64,000 bases of DNA from Pyrrhosoma nymphula. Taxonomy: Eukaryota; Arthropoda; Insecta; Odonata; Coenagrionidae. The notes beneath the pieces are model-generated. The model was not told the origin of the DNA and did no database searches. It was given only the letters and a program-made list of their open reading frames with translations. Location of the stretch: positions 45,404,417 through 45,468,416 of the forward strand of contig OY754329.1 in assembly GCA_963573305.1 (NCBI GenBank), written 5' to 3'. A program made the position numbers and the translations under genes. Position 1 is the stretch's first letter; each line of letters opens with the position of its first letter. Below, piece by piece: positions 1 to 9,471 of the stretch.

Positions 1-453
1 TTTTACTCATCAGGCAATTCAATGGAAGAAAATAACAAAATTAACATGAAAAATATGGATTTTACATGAAAAAATTAGTTTTATCGACCCAATAAAGTTC
101 AGTTCAATCATTTAAAAAGTATAAATAAACAATTTCCATGTATGTATGTATCCATGGAAACATAATAGAAAAGTGTAGCTGATATGTTATTAAAAAAATA
201 AAAGTTTAAACGTTCGATTAAAAGGCGTTTAATGAAAATTTATGTACGATAATCTGTATCAAATACACAGAATTTGAGTTTTCTCGCGAATCCCTCTAAC
301 GACTATTTTCTTTCGGGTTTTAAAATATTCGTGAGACTCTGCACAAATGATATTTGAAAAGATTTCATCAGCGCAATTACTTTTGATTTAAAGTATATCG
401 AAGCCCACCGTGGCAGTCTTCCGTAAAACGATGCAAAATATAATGGAGTTACA
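1..453. other. AT-rich non-coding DNA
   Basis: AT-rich sequence with short poly-A and poly-T runs. I see no open reading frame of note, no inverted-repeat element and no recognisable RNA gene. Confidence 0.5.
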
Positions 454-567
454 ATTTTTCCCGGCGACTCGAGGAAATTCCCAGGTTTTTCCAGGATTTT
501 TCCCGATAGCTTCTAATTCCCGGCTTTTCCCGGTTTTCCAAGATTTCCCGACTAAGTGGCCACCCTG
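454..567 (-). repeat. GGGAAAA-rich transposon-end-like repeat
   Basis: Read on the minus strand this starts CAGGGTGGCCACT and continues as irregular short units of the type GGGAAAANCCNGGAA (seen on plus as ttcccggnttttcc) for about 110 bp. A CAGGGTGGCCAC end followed by GGGAAA-type units is, from memory, a recurring end of interspersed repeats in several invertebrate genomes. Only one end is visible and no target duplication can be assigned, so it is a fragment or solo end. Class uncertain. Confidence 0.45.
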
Positions 568-867
568 AAATTAGATCATGAGAATAAAATTAGGGAAGGA
601 CTGCAGAACGCACAGGTTTTATATTTCATTTTCCCCGCGAACGATAAGAGATCACAATAGCTTCCACTGAGACTTGATAATTAGGTTTTGTAAGTAACTA
701 GTTCATTTGCTCCCTGATGCTTTTTTATTAATCTGCTACGTAGTACCACAGTAGTACTAACAGTACGTCTCGCATGGTTCATGTATAACACTTGTATATG
801 TGTATTTTTGTAGCTTCAAAATGCATCAATACACCTCGTGTCTATAATATTTGTAGCGTACTACCAA
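568..867. other. AT-rich non-coding DNA between repeats
   Basis: Nothing recognisable. Short GTAGTAC-type words recur near 735-770 without forming an array. Confidence 0.4.
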
Positions 868-1050
868 TAGTGTAGTGCTTGCTGAAATTTCACATTTTGA
901 CAGGTATTTGCAGGTTTTTGCTAATGCATAGTCGCCGTTTCATTAAACGAGTAGGATATAGTGTAGTTCATGTCGGTGAAAACTCACCTTCTGCCGCACA
1001 CCCTTGAGGTGGCTGTCTTGCAGGGTAATATGTAGACATAGATTGTGAAT
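868..1050 (+). mobile_element. SINE-like retroposon, copy a (5' module 1)
   Basis: Member of the most abundant short repeat in the window. Its 3' part reads CTGCCGCACACCC, TTGAGGTGGCT, TTGCAGGGTAATATGTAGA, and closely matches copies near 45.6, 48.5, 51.1 and more loosely 23.1 and 61.1 kb. Its upstream module (atagtgtagtgc ... ctaatgcat ... cggtgaaaactcacc) is shared only with the copy at 45577-45714. The terminal GTAGATGTAGAT-like tail is the type of short tail left by retroposition. No pol III A/B boxes are convincing, so it could be a SINE or the 3' end of an unrecognised LINE. Confidence 0.5.
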
Positions 1051-1065
1051 GGGGGCATTATTTGA

Positions 1066-1612
1066 CCTTATCATGTCAAGCGATTTCATATTTAAGTTTC
1101 ATGAAAATCACGTTTGGTGAAAAAGAATGAAATCAATAAGTACAAAAGGGCTCTCGTAGACGTAGGAAACAGATTTTAACGAACATACGGTATTTCCCCG
1201 TGAATTCGTTTTGCGATCAGTATAATTTAATTAAATTGAATTCCGATCATTCGGTATACCTACTCTTTCAATCTTCCCTTCATTAGTGACCACCCTAACT
1301 ATAAGCTTAAGTACGTGGTTATTTGATGACAACCGATGAAAATGTTTTGTGATTTCTTAAATATTGAGGCCAACTTTTCTAAATTACATTTCTCCACGAA
1401 CTCGCAATTTACATCAACGGTAAAAATGACTACTCGTGAATTGAAATTTCATTTTCGATGTTATCACGCCAAGCGATTGTATTTTCAGGCTCCATGAAAA
1501 TCACGTAGGAATGGTTAAAGTTAATGAAATCAAGAAGTGTAAAAGGACTCTGGTAAGAAACAGCTCGTAACGCACGTACAATATTTCCCTCGGAATTTGT
1601 CATCGACCGATT
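1066..1612 (+). repeat. Dispersed repeat in P-Q-P arrangement
   Basis: Segment P (about 1066-1205, key words AAGCGATTT, CATGAAAATCACGT, TGAAATCAA, GTATTTCCC) recurs in the same orientation at about 1463-1612. Between them lies segment Q (1258-1462, key words ATCTTCCCTTCA, GACCACCCTA, AAAAATGACTACT). Q has a clear second copy at 8226-8440. The copies differ by many substitutions and small indels, so they are old. No coding content. The order suggests a tandem unit of about 390 bp or an element with terminal direct repeats. Family not recognised. Confidence 0.55.
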
Positions 1613-1818
1613 CGGGATAGGACGCGGGTTAAGTAATCGCGAACGCGGATGGAAAGAGAAAGGATCCCTTACAAGGTCACAGCCAAGGTTTTCAGGAAGG
1701 AGAAGGGACAGGGAGGAGGTCAATCCCCTTCTTCCTTCCGGAATTCTTATGCCTGTTCTACACGCTAGGATCAGCCGCCCGGCTCATCCGACCAAACGGC
1801 TGATCCTACCGTGCAGAG

Positions 1819-2259
1819 CAAGGGTCTCCAAAGTACGGCCCGCGGGCCACATCTGGCCCGCAAAATAATTTTATCCGGCCCGCAGAAGAATTGTGCGGAA
1901 ATGCACCGCATAATGTTTGCTTCAATGGTCGCTACTTGCAAGTAAGCAGCGTTTCAAAATTTAAATCTCAGTTAAATAAGATTTAAAAAACACAAACACA
2001 ATAAAACCATCCAAATTAAGATGGTTGATGGTTCTCAGATGAAAGTATGAGAATTTGCTGGTAGTGTTCGTCGTCATCAATATACGATAATTTAATTTCA
2101 CATACTCTGTACTTACTTAATAAAATTTTCTGATTTCGTTAAAACTAATATCTAGGGTTTCCAATTTATTTTTTTTATACTACCCATAAGCCCCTGGCCC
2201 GCTGATAAGTGTTCAAGTACCCATTGCGGCCCTCGTTACGATAAGTTTGAAGACCCCTG
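1819..2259. mobile_element. hAT-superfamily MITE nested in the Harbinger element
   Basis: The left end reads CAAGGGTCTCCAAAG followed by a GGCCCGCGGGCC block; the right end complement reads CAGGGGTCTTCAAAC. The 8-bp flanks are GTGCAGAG (1811-1818) and GTGTAGAG (2260-2267), one mismatch, fitting the hAT 8-bp target duplication. The CAGGGGTCTTCAAAC-type end with subterminal GGCCCGC repeats is a familiar hAT MITE signature. The 441-bp interior is AT-rich with no coding potential. Because it sits 69 bp inside the Harbinger element it inserted later. Confidence 0.85.
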
Positions 2260-2528
2260 GTGTAGAGGTTCGACCATTGCTCAGCCGAGGGGGTCGGATC
2301 AGCCGGCCTCGGACCTCCAGCTTAAGTAAAGCGCTGCGCCGTTGTTTGAAATCCTCGCTCGCATTTGGCGCGTGGATTGGAACTGGACGGTTCGATTTCT
2401 GTTAAGGTGTGAGCATTTGTGGATGTTTTGGAGTGATGGCGAAGGAAATGTATCGTGCGAGGAATTGGGGGATTGGAGAAACTAGTATGTACCCTCATAA
2501 GAACGTACAACAGTTTTTTCATAGATTG

Positions 2529-2846
2529 AAAATTTGAGGGATTGGAAAAACACTGGATCATAGTGAGGTATATTTCATTAGTGATGGCGTCGCATAAAAT
2601 AGAAGACACAGTACTCGCACACCCAAAACATATCCCCAACAGACCAAAAGTCTGCATGACCCTTGAGGCAATATAGCACTATTGCCACCCTCTAATTTCG
2701 ACCTTGATGTATCGACTCATCATTGTGTCCTTCTTCTCTATTAACCCAGACAGTATCCCGAATAGGGTAAAAAATTAATACTGGCCCATGCGGAACTTTT
2801 TCTGGAATCGCTCTTCGGAGTAGAAAGGAACAGCTTTATTCCAGTA
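2529..2846 (-). pseudogene. Harbinger nuclease (transposase) N-terminal remnant
   Basis: Three minus-strand pieces, in the correct order, match the N-terminal half of PIF/Harbinger nucleases as I know the family: RFQKKFRMGQ (2778-2846), IEKKDTMMSRYIKVEIR (2682-2741), and FGCASTVSSILCDAI (around 2570-2624), the last resembling the usual FGVSxSTVSxIxxxxCxAI helix. They are in different frames, interrupted by stops. The catalytic DDE half is absent, replaced by the element's inverted-repeat region. The piece order 5'-FRM, KKDT, STVS-3' is right for the family, which argues against chance. Confidence 0.65.
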
Positions 2847-3372
2847 GCCTTCCTCCGAACTATAATATTTTTTTATTGCGAAGGTAGTGCAGTTCCGGCT
2901 GGAGCCATCACTAACGCTCTCTTCCTCGACCGTTTAACAGCTGATATGCCAGCCTCAGAAATTGTCGCCTCCTCATTAAGATACAAGAAAGATTCGCATT
3001 TCCTCGTCGTCTTCTTTCCAATGCTTTCCTTCCAATTTCATTTACAAGCTAAAAGAAGGAAGGAAAATTTGCTAAATTCGGCAAATTAAACTATATTTAT
3101 TGGGTTAATTCAATCTTGCCACATTTATAACTATGGAATCAACTGATCATCATCTTCGGAAGACACTTCGTTCCGAAATACTTCCTCGAGTTCATCAATT
3201 TCCAATGTTTACATTAGCTGCGACGGCTGCGCTTCACTGCTTTCAAATTTTATCAACTTGCCGACAGATGGTGAATCGTCGACTTAAGCTTCCCGTTAAG
3301 AAGCGTCCGAGGCTGAGCGCTTCGGCTGAGCTAAGCCGGATGAGCCAAGCCGTACGTGTAGAACAGGCATTA

Positions 3373-3954
3373 AAGGCCCTAGGTAGGGGTAGCCCTAAAA
3401 ACGTCGCAAGGTCATCGTCTTTGAGGAAGCTTCTCCGCAAATTTTGGGAACTAACTTGATCGGCGCTCTTGATCCAAATCTCATAATTTAGAAATTGAAA
3501 ATTGAAATATATTTGGAGCTTGCTCTTTCACGGCGGTGGAACTTGGACGATATAGTGTTAGCGAAACATGTTGGCAGTTGCCTGCACGAACTCTGACGTT
3601 TAGGAGGAGAAGGCTCATGTGGAAGGGGTCGGTTGAGGAGTATGCAGATCGTGATAGACAACACTGCCAGCATAACTGCCTTTAGCTTGAGAGGGAGGTA
3701 AAATTTCAGGAGTGCGTTTCGCTATAATGTTTACAATACAAACAAAGCTGGAACAATATACGTTGATATCGTTCGCAACGTATTAGGAAAGCCCATCTAA
3801 ACAATTAGATTAAAGCCATAGAGAGCGAGAAAGTTGATTCAAATAAAATATTGAGAATTTTGATGTTGGTATTAGAGATTTGTGCCCTTGGGAACCCTAG
3901 AAGTCAAACGCAGAGGCCTCCTTACCCCTCTGTATATAGTATGGCATCATGGAA
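3373..3954. other. Non-coding DNA between Harbinger element and LINE tail
   Basis: Short reading frames occur on both strands but none shows a recognisable domain. No repeats shared with the rest of the window were seen. Confidence 0.4.
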
Positions 3955-4163
3955 TAATCCGTAAAGGGTATGGTCTCATGAAAATAGTGCTGGATGGTGA
4001 AATGAGAGGGAAGAATTATCGAGGAAAATAAAAGTGGAATACACGAAACTTATTATGAGGGACGTAAAGTTAAAAACCTATAATATAATAAAATAGGTAG
4101 CTGAAAGAAGAGAGGAGTGGAGAGCTGCAGCAAAGTAATCTTCAGATTTATGATTGCTGATGA
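3955..4163 (+). pseudogene. LINE 3' end, family L, 5'-truncated
   Basis: Translation in two frames gives LMKIVLDGEMRGKNYRGK, then KVEYTKLIMRDVKLKTYN, then VAERREEWRAAAK. This is the conserved C-terminus of a non-LTR retrotransposon polyprotein (pattern LRH..MMKLILEG.IEGK..RGRPR...Y..QIMKDV...ERREEWRAAANQSSD). One frameshift after RGK and three in-frame stops show it is dead. The 3' end finishes in a short GATGATGA tail. The same family occurs on the opposite strand at 4499-5095 and again at 62938-63065. Confidence 0.7.
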
Positions 4164-4498
4164 TGAAATACTACGTAACTTCTTAAAGTACTCCTCTCCT
4201 AAATACATAATTCAGAGAAAAATATTTACAATAAAAAAGCGAAGAATCTTTCCCTTACCAACCTGCCAACTTGCCTTCAGTCAATTCCCCCAAATTACCA
4301 ACCAACTAACTTGGTTAATATATATTTCAATAAACTCTTATGTTATAGCGACTATTCTCTCACTAATAGCATTGCTATTTTGTGGCGAATTATGTTTATT
4401 ATTGATCCATTGAACATGGTCGGTTGCGCATTTTAATGGCTTCAATATTTCCCTACGCTATCATATCGTATGACTACTACTATTCTTCTCTTGATCCT
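4164..4498. other. AT-rich spacer between two opposed LINE tails
   Basis: About 335 bp of AT-rich DNA separating the 3' ends of two LINE fragments that point toward each other. No motif recognised. Confidence 0.4.
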
Positions 4499-5095
4499 CA
4501 TCATCATCAGTCATCAAACAGAAGATTGGTTTGCTGCCGCTCTCCACTCCACTATCCTCTCTGCCAACTGCTTCATTTCTACACAATTATTCACTTGGAC
4601 GTTCTTCATGGTTTGCCTGATGTCTTACATGTTTGGTCTTCCACTGTCATTCTTTCCATTCGTTTTTCCTTCCATAATAGTTTTCACCGGGACAGGGCTG
4701 ATGTGTCACATACGTCCGTCTCTCTTTCTTCCTGGAGTTTTCATTATATATACTTATTTTCTCTCCAACTGTTCGTAGGACTTTGACGTCCTCAGATTCT
4801 CTTCCTCCATTTGATCTCCATCATTCTTCTAAAACACCACATCTCCATTGCTTCCAATTTCATTTTATCTGCAGCTGTTATTGTCCAGGCTTTACTGCCA
4901 TACAAGAGCATTCTGTAAATATTTGCTTAAACAAAGTGCTTCCTTGCTTCCACGCTTGCGTTACTGGCTGTTAGTAGACTCCTCTTCTGGTAGAATGCCT
5001 TCTTTGCTTGGGCTATTCTGCTCGCAATATCTTTCTTGTTTCTTCCACCGCTGGTGATATTGCTTCTTAGATAGCAAAAATCCTCTTAAACGTAT
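4499..5095 (-). pseudogene. LINE C-terminal fragment, family L
   Basis: On the minus strand: YLRSNITSGGRNKKDIASRI, AQAKKAFYQKRSLLTA, MLLYGSKAWTITAADK, KLEAMEMWCFRRMMEIKW, and finally VEWSGER/RAAANQSS-type words just before the tail. This is the thumb and C-terminal region of a LINE reverse transcriptase, after the catalytic domain. Stops and several frameshifts interrupt it. The 3' tail is a GATGATGATG stretch at 4499-4510, as in the plus-strand copy at 3955-4163. The reverse transcriptase core is missing (5' truncation near 5095, typical of target-primed integration). Confidence 0.72.
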
Positions 5096-5635
5096 GTGTA
5101 AAAACGTTTTGACGTGAGTTTGTGGATACTACACTCCGGAGAAGGGGTTTTCTGAACGCAGGGGTTTTCAATGACCTCGTTGCATGCTAGTAGATTGAAA
5201 TAATCCTCTTTGAACTAATCGGAGCTTAAAATATGGAGTAAAAGGGCTTAAGTTTTTGTTTTTAAAGTTAATACCAATCGTATCGGTGGAAAAAATTGCA
5301 ATCTTTGCGAAAAATAGACCACTTTCAACGGAGCAGTTCTCGGTAATGGGGGATGCAAACACCAACTAAAGTGTGCACTGTGCATCATGTAACGGTCCAT
5401 CGCCTTTGAAACACTCATTTGTTCAGAATATAGGTTTCATACAATTTTTGTAATGCTGATTTACTGAGGATGATGTCATACGCCTTTCTCGGCGGTGTGC
5501 CGTGCAGGCAGCGCAGATTTCCCGCTACGTCCCCCGCCCGTGTTGCTGCCTCCCCTCGAAAGCACCATCTCGAAAGTAGCTCCCTCTCGAAATCCTTTTG
5601 TTTCCATTAATATTTTCTAAAAGTATCCGCGCACG
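5096..5635. other. Non-coding DNA
   Basis: A short GC-rich patch at about 5480-5580 carries clustered CpG and TCGAAA words. No gene or element boundary could be defined. Confidence 0.35.
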
Positions 5636-6197
5636 TTAAGGTAGTTTGAGCGAGATTTTTCCCTACTCATAATAGATACTATCTTCAAATTTTATTATTA
5701 AATTGAAGAGAAGTAAGAAGCATGAAGTAATATTGTAACATAAATGACGCAAAAACTTGTTTTAAATTACTGAAATTCTCAGCAATTAACTAAAATATAC
5801 ATCTATAATGTTTCAATTTGACTTATTATTTTTGACGCCGTACGCTGGAAACGTCTTCACAACCGAAGATATTTTTCGATTTTGTAAACATTACAGCGGT
5901 GAGTAATTGTTTTATTTTATAAAATAGTTGAGACAGCATACAAACTACGCACTATTTGGTTTATGACGTGATCTATGCGTTAGAAATTCATTTTTTCAAT
6001 AAAATCTCTCTATAGGGTGTACCTGCGCCATTTCCCATGTAAAATGTCTGTAATTTTTATTTGGCAAATATCTCGAAAAGTATAATGGTAAGTGGCTGAT
6101 ATTTTGTTATGATTAGAAAAATGAGATCTTTTTCTTTATGGCGAGGCCAAAGTCATCCAATTGCATGTGAAGTGATATATCATTGAAACTACTTTAA
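5636..6197 (+). mobile_element. TTAA-bounded MITE, family A, copy 1
   Basis: Starts TTAAGGTAGTTTGAGCG at 5636 and ends with the imperfect complement ATTGAAACTACTTTAA at 6197. The whole body of about 560 bp aligns by eye with the reverse complement of 32440-32983 (shared words: ATATTTGCCAAA, GATCACGT, GTTTGTATGCT, TTGTGAAGAC, TACGGCGT). No coding capacity. TTAA at both ends is either a target duplication (as in piggyBac-like elements) or part of the terminal repeat; the sequence does not decide. Confidence 0.65.
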
Positions 6198-6911
6198 GTT
6201 GCTCAAAACAGTTGGGTCTCTCAACTTCTACCTGCTCCCAGCTGACGCCTTCCGACGACGCACGCGTGCAAGCTGGACGTCCTTGCACTCAGAGAAGTGA
6301 ACGCGTCCGCGGTGCTGATGTGAATAAGGCCCGGGAGAAATGGGGAGAGAACATCGAAGATGGGAGACCGTTTAAAGTCTGCGTTAGCAGTTGCAAGTGT
6401 TCCAGCCGGGTGGGAATATAAGATTACCTTCTTGCATAATGCACTTGTCACCTCGAGCCGGTGTTGCCAGTCCGCAGCGAGGATATCGGGTGAAAGTCAT
6501 GCGGAGAAGGCATTACTCTTGCCAGCTAGTGTGACATCGTCTCCCTTCTGTCCGCAGGGAGGGGACTTATCGGATTTCAGTCGAGCTGTTAACTTGAAGC
6601 ACCCGAAAGACAAATTGCGGAGCGATTTCGAGGAGTAAACACGTCGGGGGAATATGTAATCTGTCGCGCTTTAGCATAGAACTCAAATGCTTTCAACAAA
6701 GAGACATTCATTATCATTACTATTATACTAAACGGTCTATATATCTATAAACGGTATAAAGTTTCTTTGAAACGGTGTAGCTTGAGGAGACCATAGTATC
6801 TTACGGTCAGAAACGACAGAACCGCTGAAAAAATAAATACCGTTTCTCATCAATCTGGCTATTAACGATGACCTCTCGTACTGTCGACTGATCGCTATTC
6901 TAACGAGTTTC
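6198..6911. other. Non-coding DNA with a moderately GC-rich patch
   Basis: 6200-6640 is richer in GC and CpG than its surroundings and gives overlapping short reading frames on both strands, none with a known domain. It may be regulatory or simply a compositional patch. Confidence 0.3.
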
Positions 6912-7134
6912 AAGGCCGTTTTACACGAGGCACTTAATGGCACAATTTGAAGTAGCATCTGTTTTCACAACGCGAGAATGTAGTCTCGGAATTAAAACGG
7001 GCTATTTTCCCATCTCTCGTTTATGCATTTGCGTATGCATTCTAGCAATTAACCGCTTAACACGACGAAATGTTCAATGCACATCCATACATGCATCAGA
7101 ATGTGCAATCAAGTGCCTCGTATAAAACGGTCTT
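6912..7134. mobile_element. Short MITE with 35-bp inverted repeats
   Basis: Left arm 6912-6946 starts AAGGCCGTTTTACACGAGGC; right arm 7100-7134 is its complement with about five mismatches (AAGACCGTTTTATACGAGGC). The 220-bp size, the AT-rich non-coding core with ATGCATTTGCGTATGCAT and the terminal symmetry are typical of a MITE. The flanks TTCAA and TTTAA are too ambiguous to assign a target duplication, so the superfamily is open. Confidence 0.65.
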
Positions 7135-7290
7135 TAAGAATCTGGCCGCGAGTGCACCATGAAATACCTCCTAAAGCAAACCCGCTAAAAATATAAATGC
7201 TTATCATCAGGGAATCTATTGGCTCGCTTAAGATTTCCGGTTATGGATTTGATTTATAACACATTTTAACGGGGTTCTTGGTCCCGGAGA

Positions 7291-7874
7291 TATCATTTGA
7301 AACTCCTGGCCAGTGATGTAACTTTATGTGTAACCTTTGAAAAACTTAGCTACTCTTTCTGTAACTTAAGTAATGACATAAGCGGTGAGAATAGTCGCAT
7401 CGAATCCTAAATCAAATTAAACCGGAAAAAGATGAGCTCGCATTTGCATTTCGAGTGTACCTACTCAGCGAAATGAATCTTAGCAATCAAATTGAAATAG
7501 AAAGGCATTGAGTTGAAGGATTTATTGCAAACGAACTTTGTCTGACTGCTAGTATGAAAATGACGATTGTGGCTTTTTCTTTTAACTCTTAATGAATTTT
7601 CTACTGTGATAATTTCGTCCCATGTTTTTATCCCGCCACAAAATAATGAGATTGACTGGTAGTGTGACAAGTATTTTTCTATAAATTTCCACTCTCAAAT
7701 GTCTACGTCCCAGTTTTTGGACATCTTACTTACTCTCGGAAATCCACTCATTAAATTAATGACTCGAATGCTAGTTTTGGTTTGTTAGGCTATAATATTG
7801 GTGTGAAAAACAACGACTAAAGTTCTTGCCAAAAACTCAGAAAAAAATCATTTGGCCAGGAGCCTCAAATGATT
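7291..7874. mobile_element. Possible inverted-repeat element
   Basis: CATTTGAAACTCCTGGCCA at 7294-7312 faces its near-complement TGGCCAGGAGCCTCAAATG at 7853-7871: 17 of 19 positions pair. The intervening 540 bp are AT-rich and non-coding. No target duplication is evident and no second copy was seen, so it could be a chance inverted repeat or an old MITE. Confidence 0.35.
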
Positions 7875-8225
7875 GGTATCCATTAATGAATTTTCATTTT
7901 GGATACTCACTATTTTACTCACTTTAAAGGCTTTGTAAAAAATAATGTGATTCGCATGCGAAAATTCTTAATCGAAATATCTTAATCTTTGATAGAACAA
8001 CTCCGGAATGGCCTTACGCTCAAAGAAAAGTGAGAGCGGTGAAAATCATAATCGTGCGCCATGAACTTGTTTAGTATCAGCGATCCTTAAGCGAATGCGC
8101 GACATTATTGTGGTTAGCTAGCACAAATAACAGTTGTGAAGTAAATATATGTCTGCCAATATACCGGTGTGTATCCATCCCATTGGGTACTTTTTTGTGA
8201 TCCGCTTATTTTAATAATCCTGGTA

Positions 8226-8440
8226 TAACTACTCTTATAATCTTCCCTTCACTGGGGATCACCCTAGCTACAAGCAAGTGAGTGGTTTTTTAATTGACAT
8301 CCGACGAAAATACTATGCGATTTTGTAAATATTAGGGCCACATTTAAAAAATTAAATTTCTTTATGAACTCCTAGTTTAAATTTGCGATAAAAATGACTA
8401 CTTGTTAATTGTTAAAGAAATTTCCTTTTCGACGCCCGGA
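8226..8440 (+). repeat. Dispersed repeat segment Q, second copy
   Basis: Aligns by eye with 1258-1462: ATCTTCCCTTCA, a CACCCTA block, an ACATCCGACGAAAAT block and AAAAATGACTACT appear in the same order and spacing. P segments do not flank this copy. Non-coding. Confidence 0.55.
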
Positions 8441-9150
8441 TTATAATTGGGATTTAAGTCGTTTTGCATTCGTTGCTGTAAAATACGCCGGAATAATTAG
8501 TGCATCCAGTGGTGAACTAAATACCGTTTTTCTGGGCTGAAATTGGCATCTTTAATAATAGAACCATTTAGTAAAGCCATCTAAAATGGAGCCGCTTAGA
8601 AAAAAGCAATCCACAGTTTCCACTTATCGTAAGATGGTACTGTACATAGAATCTTGAGGGTATACCTACTCTGAATTGAATAAAAAAACGTTTTATTTGT
8701 TTCTGAGGGTTAGATAGGGAATCGCATGCATTTGAATGTGCTGTTTCAAAAGATGAAGCAGAATCCTGCATTTTATGAGAATCACCCCGCCGACTAGCTG
8801 ATTTCCTCCTAGCTCCTAGAAACTATGCTAGTAGACCCACAGGAAGATGGATTATGGAGGCTTCATAGGCCATCTTTGCATCACCTCATCGATATTATAA
8901 TTGGGAATGTAAATATAATGTAAAGTTACCCGCTAGCTAGGATAATTATTTGCCTCGCTATTTAATTGAATTAATGTAATTCATGGTAATATTTTAACAA
9001 AAAATCCATAGGTATTATGCTTTTACTATATTTAGCCATCGCTAATAATACATTTTTTCCTAAATGATGGTCGAGATATATAAGGCCCTCAATTCCTAAG
9101 TCTCGGGCAGCTAAGGCCCTAATGATGCCCCTTCGAGATGAGGACTAACT
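8441..9150. other. AT-rich non-coding DNA
   Basis: No element ends, no conserved reading frame and no tandem array seen. Confidence 0.4.
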
Positions 9151-9471
9151 TACAATTAGTCGCACTCTGGGTGCCGACCTCCGGAGAAAGTCCGCCAGTC
9201 CCTATGCGTGAACGCGTCGTCCATGCTTAGCGAGGCAATGTTTACGCACGCGACGGGGCGACACCAGGGCATTAAATTTTTAACGCGCTTCATTTGCGAA
9301 GAGGCGAAGCGACGAAATGATCCTCCCTCCCTCCGACATGCTACCCCTTCCCCTCTCATAAAGAGTATGTGTGGGGACTGTTTCACGCTGGAGACGATGG
9401 CGACTGTCCCTTTCCTGCACCGTGGCTCGAAAGTACCCAAAATGCTCACTAAATTACTAAAATTAAGGCTC
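9151..9471. promoter_or_regulatory. Small CpG-containing island
   Basis: About 320 bp with a raised density of CpG (GCGTGAACGCGTCGTCC, GCACGCGACGGGGCGAC, GAGGCGAAGCGACG) inside AT-rich DNA, directly preceding the 176-bp tandem repeat. Reading frames of about 100 codons are open on both strands at once, which reflects composition. A regulatory role is only a possibility. Confidence 0.2.

Larger units (their letters stand above)
1747..3372 (-). mobile_element. PIF/Harbinger-type DNA transposon, decayed
   Basis: Terminal inverted repeats begin TGCCTGTTCTACACG at 1750 and end with its exact complement at 3369. The similarity continues imperfectly inward for over 100 bp, with CTCATCCG, CTCAGCC, CCTCGGAC and GCTTAAGT blocks in matching order. 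The flanks are TTA at 1747-1749 and TTA at 3370-3372, the 3-bp duplication expected of PIF/Harbinger. The interior carries minus-strand remnants of a Harbinger nuclease (2529-2846). Removing the nested hAT element at 1819-2259 leaves roughly 1.17 kb, so it is internally deleted and non-autonomous. Confidence 0.8.
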
